DNA of 8,522 bases from Nodosilinea sp. BSH.14 (GTDB lineage Bacteria > Cyanobacteriota > Cyanobacteriia > Phormidesmidales > Phormidesmidaceae): assembly GCA_023264315.1 (NCBI GenBank), contig JALQST010000116.1, positions 313 through 8,834 of the forward strand. Direction: 5' to 3'. The notes below the pieces were generated by a model, which did no database searches, was not told the origin of the DNA, and worked only from the letters and a program-made list of their open reading frames with translations. Positions 1 to 6,286 of the stretch are shown one piece after another (position 1 is the first letter of the stretch; every line of letters starts with the position of its first letter). A program made the position numbers and the translations under genes.

Positions 1-1059
1 GGTAAAACCGCTGAAGCCTGGGACTGGTGGCCCCAGGGTGTGGTGCTGTTCCTCGGCGGCGACCAGGTCTACCCCGTGATTTTGGGCCGACGGCTGGGCT
101 ATGGCACCGTAATCTACGCGGAATGGGAGGGCCGCTGGCATCGCTGGGTGGATCGCATGGCCTGTATGACCCCCGGCATTGTGGAGGCCGCTCCGGCTAG
201 CTTTCGCCATCGGTGCGAGGTGATTGGCGACCTGATGGCCGATGTGGCCCCCTCCCGCGACGAGGAAGACACCCTGCGCCAAGCCATCGGTCTACGCCCC
301 GAACACACCCTGGTGGGCCTGATGCCCGGTTCCAAGGCCAACAAACTGAGCGTGGGACTACCGTTTTTGGTGGCCACTGCCGAGGCCATCCAGCGCCACT
401 ATCCCCAGGCCCGGTTTGTGATTCCCCTCGCCCCCCTGCTCACCCCCGAAGCCCTGGCCCGCTTTGCCGACGAGGCCCAAAACCCCGACACCCGACTGTT
501 TGAGGGCACCACCACCGCCACCCTCGTTGCCGCGCCAGACGCACTCCCTGTGCTGCGCACCGCCAGCGGCCTTGAGATTACCCTCTGGCCCCACCACCCC
601 GCCTACGATCTGATGGCCCAGTGTCAGTTGTGCCTCACCACCGTGGGGGCCAACACCGCCGAACTGGGGGCCTTGGGGGTGCCAATGATCGTGCTGCTCC
701 CCACCCAAAAACTCTCGGTCATGAAATCCTGGGACGGCATTCCGGGGCTGCTGGCCAACCTGCCCCTGGTGGGGGATGCCTTTGCCAAGGGGATTAACAC
801 GATCATTCTGCGCCGCATTCACCAGGAGGGGCGTCTGTTTGCTTGGCCGAACCTGTGGGCCAAGGCGGAAATCGTACCGGAACTCCTGGGACTCATCCAG
901 CCCCAGACCGTGGCCGACCAAGCCGTGGGCTACCTCACCCAGCCCGATACCCTCGCCGCCATGCGGGAGAACCTCCGGGCCGTCCGTGGCCCCGCCGGAG
1001 CCTCCGCCCGCCTCGCCGCCATCGTGTTGACGGTGGCTCAGAATCGCCGGTCGCGCTAA
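1..1059 (+). CDS. LpxB-like (lipid-A-disaccharide synthase-related) glycosyltransferase, 5' partial
   Basis: The reading frame is open at the window edge and ends at TAA 1057-1059, leaving 352 visible residues, so the N-terminus (probably 60 to 80 residues) is missing. A GTG at 40 is internal, not the start. Visible landmarks resemble LpxB, a GT-B fold enzyme that joins two UDP-linked acylated sugars: LMPGSKANKL at about 107-116 (compare LLPGSR in LpxB), the glycine-rich donor-site segment TTVGANTAELGALGVP at about 213-228, and WPNLWAKAEIVPELL at about 282-296 (compare PNLLAGxxxVPEL in LpxB). The early GGDQVYPVILGRRLGY segment fits the cyanobacterial family annotated as LpxB-related rather than true LpxB. 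Most cyanobacteria do not make standard lipid A, so the real substrate is unknown and may be another envelope glycolipid. It is probably cytoplasmic or peripheral to the inner membrane. The fold and family are fairly sure; the reaction is not. Confidence 0.75.
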   Translation, partial: GKTAEAWDWWPQGVVLFLGGDQVYPVILGRRLGYGTVIYAEWEGRWHRWVDRMACMTPGIVEAAPASFRHRCEVIGDLMADVAPSRDEEDTLRQAIGLRPEHTLVGLMPGSKANKLSVGLPFLVATAEAIQRHYPQARFVIPLAPLLTPEALARFADEAQNPDTRLFEGTTTATLVAAPDALPVLRTASGLEITLWPHHPAYDLMAQCQLCLTTVGANTAELGALGVPMIVLLPTQKLSVMKSWDGIPGLLANLPLVGDAFAKGINTIILRRIHQEGRLFAWPNLWAKAEIVPELLGLIQPQTVADQAVGYLTQPDTLAAMRENLRAVRGPAGASARLAAIVLTVAQNRRSR

Positions 1060-1072
1060 GGTCGTCTTAGCG
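1054..1072 (+). other. Perfect inverted repeat spanning the stop codon of the LpxB-like gene
   Basis: CGCTAAG (1054-1060) and CTTAGCG (1066-1072) are exact reverse complements separated by the 5-nt loop GTCGT. The left arm contains the TAA stop. No T-run follows (the next bases are ACATCATGG), so this is not a canonical Rho-independent terminator. It could be an RNA-stabilising or attenuating hairpin between this gene and the permease gene downstream. The repeat itself is certain; any function is inference. Confidence 0.5.
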
Positions 1073-1094
1073 ACATCATGGACATCAGCGAACT

Positions 1095-1100
1095 AGGGGA
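1095..1100 (+). promoter_or_regulatory. Shine-Dalgarno site for the TauE/SafE gene
   Basis: AGGGGA lies 5 nt before the GTG at 1106. An in-frame TAG at 1094-1096 overlaps it, so translation cannot begin further upstream in this frame. This supports GTG 1106 over the in-frame GTG at 1121, which would shorten the first membrane segment. Confidence 0.65.
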
Positions 1101-1105
1101 CATCG

Positions 1106-1924
1106 GTGGGCAACGTAGCGGTGTTATTGGCGGTGGGCAGCTTTGCCGGGGTGCTGGCGGGCTTTCTGGGCATTGGCGGCGGCACGGTGATGGTACCGGT
1201 GATGGTGGCCCTGGGGCTGTCGGGGGTGGAGGCCGTGGGCACCAGCACCCTGGCGATTTTGATCATTTCCTTGGGGGGAAGCCTGCAAAACTGGCGCATG
1301 GGTTTTCTCAAAATCCAAAACGTCCTGATGCTGGGCTTGCCCTCCGTGGTCACGGCCTTTGTGGGGACGGCCTTAGCCAGCTACAGCCCGGAATACCTGC
1401 TGCTGGGGTTTTTCGGCCTCTTCCTGCTGGTCAATATCTATTTAATTGGTCTCAAGAAGCGGGTGGTGGCCCAAGCATCGTTGCAAGGTGCCGATGCTGC
1501 GGAGACTGCCGATTCAGCCACAATTTCGCAGGCCGCACAACCGATGAACCCCGCCCTAGCCCGAATCCTCATTGGCGGCACAGCGGGCTTGCTCGCCGGA
1601 CTATTTGGCGTGGGCGGCGGCGTGGTCATGGTGCCGCTGCAAATTTTGCTGCTGCGGGAAACCATTAAAGTGGCGATTCAAACCAGCCTGGGGGCGATTG
1701 TGATCACCGCCCTGTCGGCCTGCGGTTGGCATGTCCTCCAGGGTAATGTGGTACCGCTCACGGGGGCGTTGTTGGGCCTGGGGGGGCTGGTGGGCGTCCA
1801 GGGCAGCACCCGCTATTTGCCCAAGTTGCCAGATCCCAGCGTCACCCTCATGTTCCGCGCCCTGCTCGCCTTGTTTTCCCTGTTTTTCTTTTATCGATCC
1901 TGGACAAGCCTTGCGGCATCCTGA
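1106..1924 (+). CDS. TauE/SafE family (DUF81) membrane permease
   Basis: This 272-residue polytopic inner-membrane protein ends at TGA 1922-1924. The family exports or imports small organic or sulfur anions such as sulfite, sulfoacetate or taurine-derived products; the substrate cannot be read from sequence. The hallmark internal duplication is clear: GFLGIGGGTVMVP at residues 19-31 and GLFGVGGGVVMVP at 165-177, each followed by a conserved TS-containing helix (VGTSTLAI near 44-51, IQTSLGAIVI near 191-200). I see about eight hydrophobic segments, roughly at 5-35, 43-60, 72-92, 96-116, 153-183, 193-210, 216-235 and 246-264. A polar Ala/Ser-rich linker at about 118-150 separates the two halves. 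Length is normal for the family. The start is GTG 1106, fixed by an upstream in-frame stop and a good ribosome site. The gene follows the LpxB-like gene by 46 nt, with no obvious functional link to either neighbour. Confidence 0.88.
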   Translation: MGNVAVLLAVGSFAGVLAGFLGIGGGTVMVPVMVALGLSGVEAVGTSTLAILIISLGGSLQNWRMGFLKIQNVLMLGLPSVVTAFVGTALASYSPEYLLLGFFGLFLLVNIYLIGLKKRVVAQASLQGADAAETADSATISQAAQPMNPALARILIGGTAGLLAGLFGVGGGVVMVPLQILLLRETIKVAIQTSLGAIVITALSACGWHVLQGNVVPLTGALLGLGGLVGVQGSTRYLPKLPDPSVTLMFRALLALFSLFFFYRSWTSLAAS

Positions 1925-1948
1925 GGGCCGAGCGGCTTCAAGACGTAA

Positions 1949-1966
1949 CCTAAGCTACAGCTTGGG
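1949..1966 (+). other. Short hairpin in the gap between the permease and ATP-grasp genes
   Basis: CCTAAGC (1949-1955) can pair with GCTTGGG (1960-1966) around the loop TACA, giving seven base pairs including one T-G wobble. It lies 24 nt after the permease stop. The following bases (GGCACAGCC) have no T-run, so it is not a classic terminator. It could mark a transcript boundary or be an mRNA-stability element. The rest of the 96-bp gap (1925-2020) holds only the ribosome site of the next gene; I could not identify a convincing promoter. Confidence 0.35.
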
Positions 1967-2006
1967 GGCACAGCCAACCAGTAAAGATGGAAGCTATCTA
2001 CCCCTT

Positions 2007-2012
2007 GGGAGG
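2007..2012 (+). promoter_or_regulatory. Shine-Dalgarno site for the ATP-grasp gene
   Basis: GGGAGG stands 8 nt before the GTG at 2021, an ideal distance. The nearest upstream in-frame codon that could matter is a TAA at 1982-1984, and no other start codon lies between. GTG 2021 is therefore the start. An ATG at 2013 abuts the site but is out of frame and too close to be used. Confidence 0.75.
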
Positions 2013-2020
2013 ATGCACCC

Positions 2021-3487
2021 GTGCTATTCGACGCCTACAATCCCGGCGACTTCTACGATGAATTGTTTGTGGCCCAAGGCCAACCTCGCCCGGAAGCGGA
2101 ACTGCTGATTAAGCGGGTGAATGCGCTGTCATTGATGGAGTTGCAGCAGCGGCAGGAGGCCGTCCAAAAGACTCTGTTTAAGCTGGGTGTCACCTTCAAC
2201 GTTTACAGCGATAACCAGGGTACCGAGCGGATTTTTCCCTTCGATGTAATTCCCCGCATCGTTCCCGGCCACGAGTGGGTCTGGCTGGAAAAAGGGCTTA
2301 AACAGCGGATCCAGGCCCTGAACTGCTTCATCCACGACGTGTATAACGAGCAAAAAATCCTCAAGGATGGCGTCATTCCGCGCCATGTGGTGGAAAGCGC
2401 CCCCGGCTTTCTCAAACCCTGTATGGGGCTGCAACCGCCCAACGATATCTGGTGCCACATCACCGGCACAGATCTCGTCCGCGACCAAGACGGCACCTGG
2501 TACGTCCTAGAGGACAATATGCGCTGTCCCTCTGGCGTCTCCTACGTCCTAGAAAATCGGCGGGTGATGAAGACCACCTTCCCCCACCTGTTTTCCGCCA
2601 TGGACATTGCCGCCGTGGATGACTATGCCAGCCAACTCCTGGAAACCCTGCTAAACCTGGCCCCGGAAACCCTGATTAACCCCCGCGTGGCGGTACTCAC
2701 GCCGGGGATGTACAACTCCGCCTACTTCGAGCATTCCTTCCTAGCCCAGCAAATTGGAGCGGAACTGGTGGAAGGTCGCGATCTGGTGGTGTCCGATGGC
2801 TACCTAAAAATGCGTACCACCAAGGGGCTAGAGCGGGTGGATGTGGTCTATCGCCGCATTGATGACGACTTTATTGATCCCCAGGCTTTCCGGCCCGATT
2901 CCCTATTGGGGGTGCCCGGTCTGATGGAGGTCTACCGCGCCGGACGGGTGGCCATTGCCAATGCCCTCGGTACCGGGGTGGCCGATGACAAACTGGTCTA
3001 CGCCTACGTGCCCCAGATGATCCGCTACTACCTCGACGAAGACCAGATCATCCCCAACGTGCCCACCTTTTTGTGTGACGACCCCACCCAGCAGGCCCAC
3101 GTCCTCGATAACCTAGACCAACTGGTGGTGAAGGCCACCAACGCCTCCGGCGGCTACGGCATGATCGTCGGCCCCCATGCCACCGAGGAAGAAAGGCTGG
3201 AATTTGCCGACCGGATCCGCGCCAACCCCAGAGGCTACATTGCCCAGCCCACCCTCTGCCTCTCCCGCGTCCCCACCTTGATCGACGGCGGCTTTGAGGG
3301 CTGCCACGTAGACCTGCGACCCTATATTCTCTACGGGAAAGATATCTACGTGAATCCCGGTGGCCTCACCCGCGTGGCCCTCAAGCGGGGGTCTCTGGTG
3401 GTCAACTCCTCCCAGGGCGGCGGCAGCAAAGACACCTGGGTGGTGCGCGCCATGAATACCAATGGCCAGTCCCAAGGCCAGTCCTAG
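2021..3487 (+). CDS. Circularly permuted ATP-grasp family ligase (DUF404/DUF407 type)
   Basis: This 488-residue protein ends at TAG 3485-3487, a normal length for the family. Segments I recognise from circularly permuted ATP-grasp proteins run in order: FNVYSD through RIFPFDVIPRI at about 59-80, the acidic metal/nucleotide segment LEDNMRCPSGVSYVLENR at 163-180, VVKATNASGGYGM with its Lys and glycine loop at 369-381, GYIAQP at 405-410, HVDLRPYILYG at 429-439, and SSQGGGSKDTWVV at 463-475. ATP-grasp enzymes activate a carboxylate as acyl-phosphate and join it to an amine or thiol. This branch is predicted to make peptide-like bonds, but its substrate is unknown. It is soluble, with no signal peptide. 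It is often followed by an alpha-E (DUF403) gene and a transglutaminase-like gene; here gpsA comes next, 100 nt later. The family is certain; the biological role is not. Confidence 0.9.
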   Translation: MLFDAYNPGDFYDELFVAQGQPRPEAELLIKRVNALSLMELQQRQEAVQKTLFKLGVTFNVYSDNQGTERIFPFDVIPRIVPGHEWVWLEKGLKQRIQALNCFIHDVYNEQKILKDGVIPRHVVESAPGFLKPCMGLQPPNDIWCHITGTDLVRDQDGTWYVLEDNMRCPSGVSYVLENRRVMKTTFPHLFSAMDIAAVDDYASQLLETLLNLAPETLINPRVAVLTPGMYNSAYFEHSFLAQQIGAELVEGRDLVVSDGYLKMRTTKGLERVDVVYRRIDDDFIDPQAFRPDSLLGVPGLMEVYRAGRVAIANALGTGVADDKLVYAYVPQMIRYYLDEDQIIPNVPTFLCDDPTQQAHVLDNLDQLVVKATNASGGYGMIVGPHATEEERLEFADRIRANPRGYIAQPTLCLSRVPTLIDGGFEGCHVDLRPYILYGKDIYVNPGGLTRVALKRGSLVVNSSQGGGSKDTWVVRAMNTNGQSQGQS

Positions 3488-3541
3488 GACGGATAATGGT
3501 CGTGGGGAACGTCCGTTCATCTGATCCTAGGCAACAGATGA
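3481..3541. other. Palindrome at the ATP-grasp stop codon and inverted repeat upstream of gpsA
   Basis: GTCCTAGGAC at 3481-3490 is a perfect 10-bp palindrome containing the TAG stop. After it, TCATCTG (3517-3523) and CAGATGA (3535-3541) form a perfect 7-bp inverted repeat with an 11-nt spacer, which itself contains a second CCTAGG (3526-3531). No T-run follows either element. Together they lie in the 100-bp gap before gpsA and could be a transcript-end hairpin or an operator for gpsA. GATAAT at 3492-3497 resembles a -10 box, but I see no matching -35. The repeats are directly visible; function is speculative. Confidence 0.35.
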
Positions 3542-3587
3542 TGGCATCGCCCCCTAGCCCAACGTTTTCGACCCTTCCAGGCTCCCC

Positions 3588-4616
3588 ATGACCGCTAGTC
3601 GTCCCGCGCCCCCATCCCCCACCGAGGTTTTTGAGACCTACCAACACCACCCCATCCACCTGGCGATCCTCGGTCGTGGAGCCTGGGGGAAGGCCCTCGC
3701 CCACATCGCCACGGGCAACGGCCACCAGGTGCGGCTGTGGTCACGCCGGGGGGCGCTGTCCTTGGCAGAAGCCGTGGCGGGGGCGGAGGTGATTGTCTCC
3801 GCCATTTCTATGAAAGGGGTGCCTGACCTGGTCAGCCAGCTCCAGATTCTAACCATTCCTGCCACAACCATCCTAGTCACAGCCACCAAGGGACTCGATC
3901 CAGCGACCACCCTCACCCCCTCCCGCATTTTCCAGGCCGCCTTTCCCGACCACGCCGTGGCAGTGCTATCTGGCCCGAACCTGTCCCAGGAAATTGAGCA
4001 GGGTCTGCCCGCCGCCACGGTGATTGCCTGTAAAAACGAAACCGCTGCCGAAGCCGTGCAGCACCTCTTTGCCTGCGATCATTTCCGTACCTACCGCAGC
4101 AGCGATCCCCTCGGGGCCGAACTGGGGGGCACCCTCAAAAACGTGATTGCCATTGCCGTCGGGGCCTGCGAGGGTCTCAACCTCGGGGCCAATGCCCGAT
4201 CCGCCCTGATCACCCGTGCCCTGCCTGAGATGATGCGCATTGGCACTCACCTGGGTGGACAGCCCGAAACCTTCCTCGGGCTCTCTGGATTGGGGGATCT
4301 GCTGGCCACCTGCACCAGCCCCCTCAGCCGCAACTATCGGGTGGGCTATGGTTTGGCCCAGGGCAAGCCTCTCGCCCACATCCTCGAAGAATTGGGCAGC
4401 ACCGCCGAGGGGGTCAACACCACAGAGGTGTTGATGGCCATTGCCCAGCGGGAACAGGTGTCAATTCCCATCTGCCAACAGGTCTACCATTTGCTGAGGG
4501 GAGACGTTTCCGCCGAAGCCGCCGTTGCCGCCCTGATGGAACGCAAACTCACCGCCGAAGACTACCAGCGCGTGCTCCATGCCAACGAAGTAACGAAGCC
4601 CCGTGAATCACCCTAG
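3588..4616 (+). CDS. gpsA: Glycerol-3-phosphate dehydrogenase [NAD(P)+]
   Basis: GpsA reversibly reduces dihydroxyacetone phosphate to sn-glycerol-3-phosphate, the backbone for membrane glycerolipids, in the cytoplasm. The 342-residue product shows an N-terminal Rossmann motif GRGAWG at 29-34, TKGLD with its conserved Lys at 101, SGPN at 128-131, GGTLKNVIAIAVG with the catalytic Lys at 184, GANARSALITRALPEM near 200-215, and SGLGDLLATCTSPLSRN at 233-249. Compared with E. coli GpsA, the stretch between the second beta strand (VRLWSRR) and AEVIVSAISMKGVP is about 28 residues shorter, which I believe is usual in cyanobacteria. A Pro-rich extension of about 22 residues precedes the fold. ATG 3588 is the only ATG or GTG before the Rossmann motif, but no strong ribosome site precedes it (only AGG at 3579-3581). 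It follows the ATP-grasp gene and lies 38 nt before the small coiled-coil gene. Confidence 0.95.
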   Translation: MTASRPAPPSPTEVFETYQHHPIHLAILGRGAWGKALAHIATGNGHQVRLWSRRGALSLAEAVAGAEVIVSAISMKGVPDLVSQLQILTIPATTILVTATKGLDPATTLTPSRIFQAAFPDHAVAVLSGPNLSQEIEQGLPAATVIACKNETAAEAVQHLFACDHFRTYRSSDPLGAELGGTLKNVIAIAVGACEGLNLGANARSALITRALPEMMRIGTHLGGQPETFLGLSGLGDLLATCTSPLSRNYRVGYGLAQGKPLAHILEELGSTAEGVNTTEVLMAIAQREQVSIPICQQVYHLLRGDVSAEAAVAALMERKLTAEDYQRVLHANEVTKPRESP

Positions 4617-4654
4617 ATTCGCTAAGATCCAGCTATCCCGTTCCCTGATCCCCC

Positions 4655-5008
4655 ATGCAAGCCCAGCCCTCCCGAGAACCCACCATCGCCGATGTTCTGA
4701 CCGAACTTCAGTCCTTCAAAGGCGAACTGCAAGCCTTCAAGGCCGATGTTGACCAACGCTTTGAACAGGTGGATAAGCGCTTCGAGCAGGTGGATAAGCG
4801 CTTTGAGCAGGTGGATAAGCGCTTTGAGCAGTTTGAGCAACGCCTAGATAAATTGGACTACAAGTTCGATACCTATGAGAATGCCTCGGATAAGCTGCTA
4901 CGCATTGCGACCACGATCATTATGGCGGCGGCAACAGTGGCGGTGTTGCCAGCGGCACTACAAGCTTTTGGGCCATTGATTACACAGCTCATGTTATCGG
5001 GCCAATAG
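4655..5008 (+). CDS. Small heptad-repeat coiled-coil protein with C-terminal membrane segment, function unknown
   Basis: I do not recognise this 117-residue protein as a named family. Residues 1-31 are a polar, partly helical leader (TIADVLTELQSFKGELQAFK). Residues 32-73 form six consecutive heptads of the type V-D-K-R-F-E-Q, with hydrophobic V/F or L at alternating 3/4 spacing, so an oligomeric coiled coil is almost certain. The fifth and sixth heptads diverge. Residues about 81-114 are hydrophobic and Ala/Ile/Leu-rich, enough for one membrane helix or a hairpin, leaving the coil probably in the cytoplasm. The layout resembles phage XhlA-like proteins and Borrelia Bdr proteins, but this is architectural analogy only. 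Start ATG 4655 has no visible ribosome site and is preceded by a run of C. The coiled coil does not depend on that choice. The gene follows gpsA closely and converges on ackA, so expression with gpsA is plausible. Confidence 0.8.
   Translation: MQAQPSREPTIADVLTELQSFKGELQAFKADVDQRFEQVDKRFEQVDKRFEQVDKRFEQFEQRLDKLDYKFDTYENASDKLLRIATTIIMAAATVAVLPAALQAFGPLITQLMLSGQ
4748..4831 (+). repeat. Tandem 21-bp repeat encoding coiled-coil heptads
   Basis: Four in-frame 21-bp units begin at 4748, 4769, 4790 and 4811. Units 3 and 4 are identical, unit 2 differs from them by one silent base (TTC for TTT), and unit 1 is more diverged but encodes nearly the same heptad. Units at 4832 and 4853 keep the heptad pattern in protein but not in DNA. 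Units 2 to 4 each contain the perfect palindrome AAGCGCTT (4775, 4796, 4817). The near identity suggests recent duplication by slippage or unequal exchange, so copy number may vary between relatives. Confidence 0.9.
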
Positions 5009-5031
5009 GGCGGGGAAAAGAGGGATGGGCA

Positions 5032-6240
5032 TCAGATTAGGGTGAGACAAGCTTGGGCGATGGCCCATTCTTCTTGGGTGTGGATGATGAGGACGCGCAC
5101 GGTGGATTCAAGCGCGGCGATGTCTTGATCGGCGGCAGATCGAGAGGGGTTGTCCTGGAGTTTGAGGCCGAGGAAGGCGAAGGGTTCGCAGGCGTTTTGC
5201 CAGACGAGGGCGCTGTTTTCACCAATGCCAGCGGTGAAGACGAGGGCATCTAGGCCGCCGAGGCTGGCGAGCATGGAGCCGATTTCGCGGCGCAGGCGGT
5301 GGAGGAATATCTCAACGGCGAGTTTGGCCCGGTCGTTGCCCTGTTCCATGGCGTCGATCACCAGGCGCAGGTCGTTGGAGAGGCCGGAAATGCCCTTGAG
5401 GCCCGATTCTTTGTTGAGCAGTGTATCCAGGGCATCGCCGCTGTAGCCTTCCTGGCGGATGAGATGAATCAGGATGCCGGGATCGACGCTGCCGGAGCGA
5501 CTGCCCATCATCAGCCCATCCAGGGGGGTGAAGCCCATGGTGGTATCGATGCTGTGGCCGTTTTGCACGGCGGCGAGGGAGCAGCCGTTGCCCAGGTGGC
5601 AGGTGATCAGCTTTAGCTCAGCCAAGTCTCGTCCTAGCATACTGGCGGCGCGTTGGGCGACGTAGCGGTGGCTGGTGCCGTGGAAGCCGTAGCGTTGGAT
5701 GCCTTGGTCGATCCAAGCGTAGGGGCCGGGGTAGGTGGCGGCGGCGGTGGGCATTCGGGCGTGGAAGGCGGTGTCGAAGACGGCCACTTGGGGAAGGTCG
5801 CCTAGGATGGCTTCGATGGCGTGGATGCCCTGCAAATTGGCGGGGTTGTGGGCGGGGGCGAGGGGAATGAGCCGTTGGATGGCCGCTTTCACGTCGTCAT
5901 CAATGCGGACGCTATCTACATAGTCGCGCCCACCGTGGACGACCCGGTGCCCGACGCCGTCGATCTCAGACAGACTTCCGAGCACCTGGGTTTCCCCTTC
6001 CACCAGGGTTTTCAGCATGGCGGCGATGCCCTTGGCCTTGTTGGTGATGGGGAGGGATTGTTTGAGGGAAGCTCCCGTTTCCGTTTCGGCAGAAAGTTCG
6101 ACCTGGCCCTCGGCGTGGGTCCAATCCAGCGCGGCTCGCCAGATGGGGCTGGGGGCAAGGCTGGGGTCGGAGACCTGGGTGAGGTCGAATAGACAGCTTT
6201 TGTGGCTGCTAGAGCCCGCATTGAGCACCAGGATTTTCAT
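5032..6240 (-). CDS. ackA: Acetate kinase
   Basis: AckA converts acetyl-phosphate and ADP to acetate and ATP, the energy-yielding step of acetate fermentation, and can run in reverse for acetate uptake. The 402-residue protein has the full set of ASKHA-fold motifs: NAGSSS with Asn7 at the N-terminus, GHRVVHGG with Arg99, VFDTAFH with Asp156, YGFHGTSHRYV with His187, CHLGNG at 214-219, DTTMGFTPLDGLMMGSRSG with Arg248, FTAGIGEN at 335-342, and TQEEWAIA at 388-395, which supplies the active-site Glu. These correspond to residues known to be catalytic in Methanosarcina AckA. The start is ATG at 6240-6238 because NAGSSS must sit within the first dozen residues. No clear ribosome site precedes it. 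It lies 46 nt downstream of glgP on the same strand, so co-transcription is likely. Its end is only 23 bp from the convergent coiled-coil gene, with no hairpin terminator between them. Confidence 0.97.
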   Translation of the reverse strand: MKILVLNAGSSSHKSCLFDLTQVSDPSLAPSPIWRAALDWTHAEGQVELSAETETGASLKQSLPITNKAKGIAAMLKTLVEGETQVLGSLSEIDGVGHRVVHGGRDYVDSVRIDDDVKAAIQRLIPLAPAHNPANLQGIHAIEAILGDLPQVAVFDTAFHARMPTAAATYPGPYAWIDQGIQRYGFHGTSHRYVAQRAASMLGRDLAELKLITCHLGNGCSLAAVQNGHSIDTTMGFTPLDGLMMGSRSGSVDPGILIHLIRQEGYSGDALDTLLNKESGLKGISGLSNDLRLVIDAMEQGNDRAKLAVEIFLHRLRREIGSMLASLGGLDALVFTAGIGENSALVWQNACEPFAFLGLKLQDNPSRSAADQDIAALESTVRVLIIHTQEEWAIAQACLTLI

Positions 6241-6286
6241 AGGCTAGGGCCGAGGTAGACGACATCAGCGGTGGTTAGCCTTGAGC

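Noticed and set aside
358..921. A 187-codon minus-strand open frame inside the LpxB-like gene
   Set aside because: Gly/His/Gln-rich composition and full overlap with a conserved coding frame mark it as a shadow.
1078..1668. A 196-codon open frame starting at ATG 1078 over the permease gene
   Set aside because: Its translation is Gly/His/Arg-rich without family features, while the overlapping frame encodes a clear TauE/SafE protein. ATG 1078 also has no ribosome site.
2013..2108. A short ORF from ATG 2013, directly after GGGAGG
   Set aside because: The ATG abuts the ribosome site with no spacing, and the frame runs inside the conserved N-terminus of the ATP-grasp gene. The GTG at 2021 is correctly spaced.
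4622..4840. A repetitive minus-strand ORF rich in KALIHLL units
   Set aside because: It is the complement of the 21-bp repeats. The plus-strand frame gives a coherent coiled coil plus membrane segment with a proper start and stop.
5009..5031. Possible bidirectional terminator between the convergent coiled-coil gene and ackA
   Set aside because: The 23 bp contain a purine-rich run (TTTT on the minus strand) but no inverted repeat that could form a stem.
6241..6281. AGGCTA/TAGCCT inverted repeat in the glgP-ackA gap
   Set aside because: Only 6-bp arms with a 29-nt spacer and no T-run on the transcribed strand, which is too weak to call a terminator.
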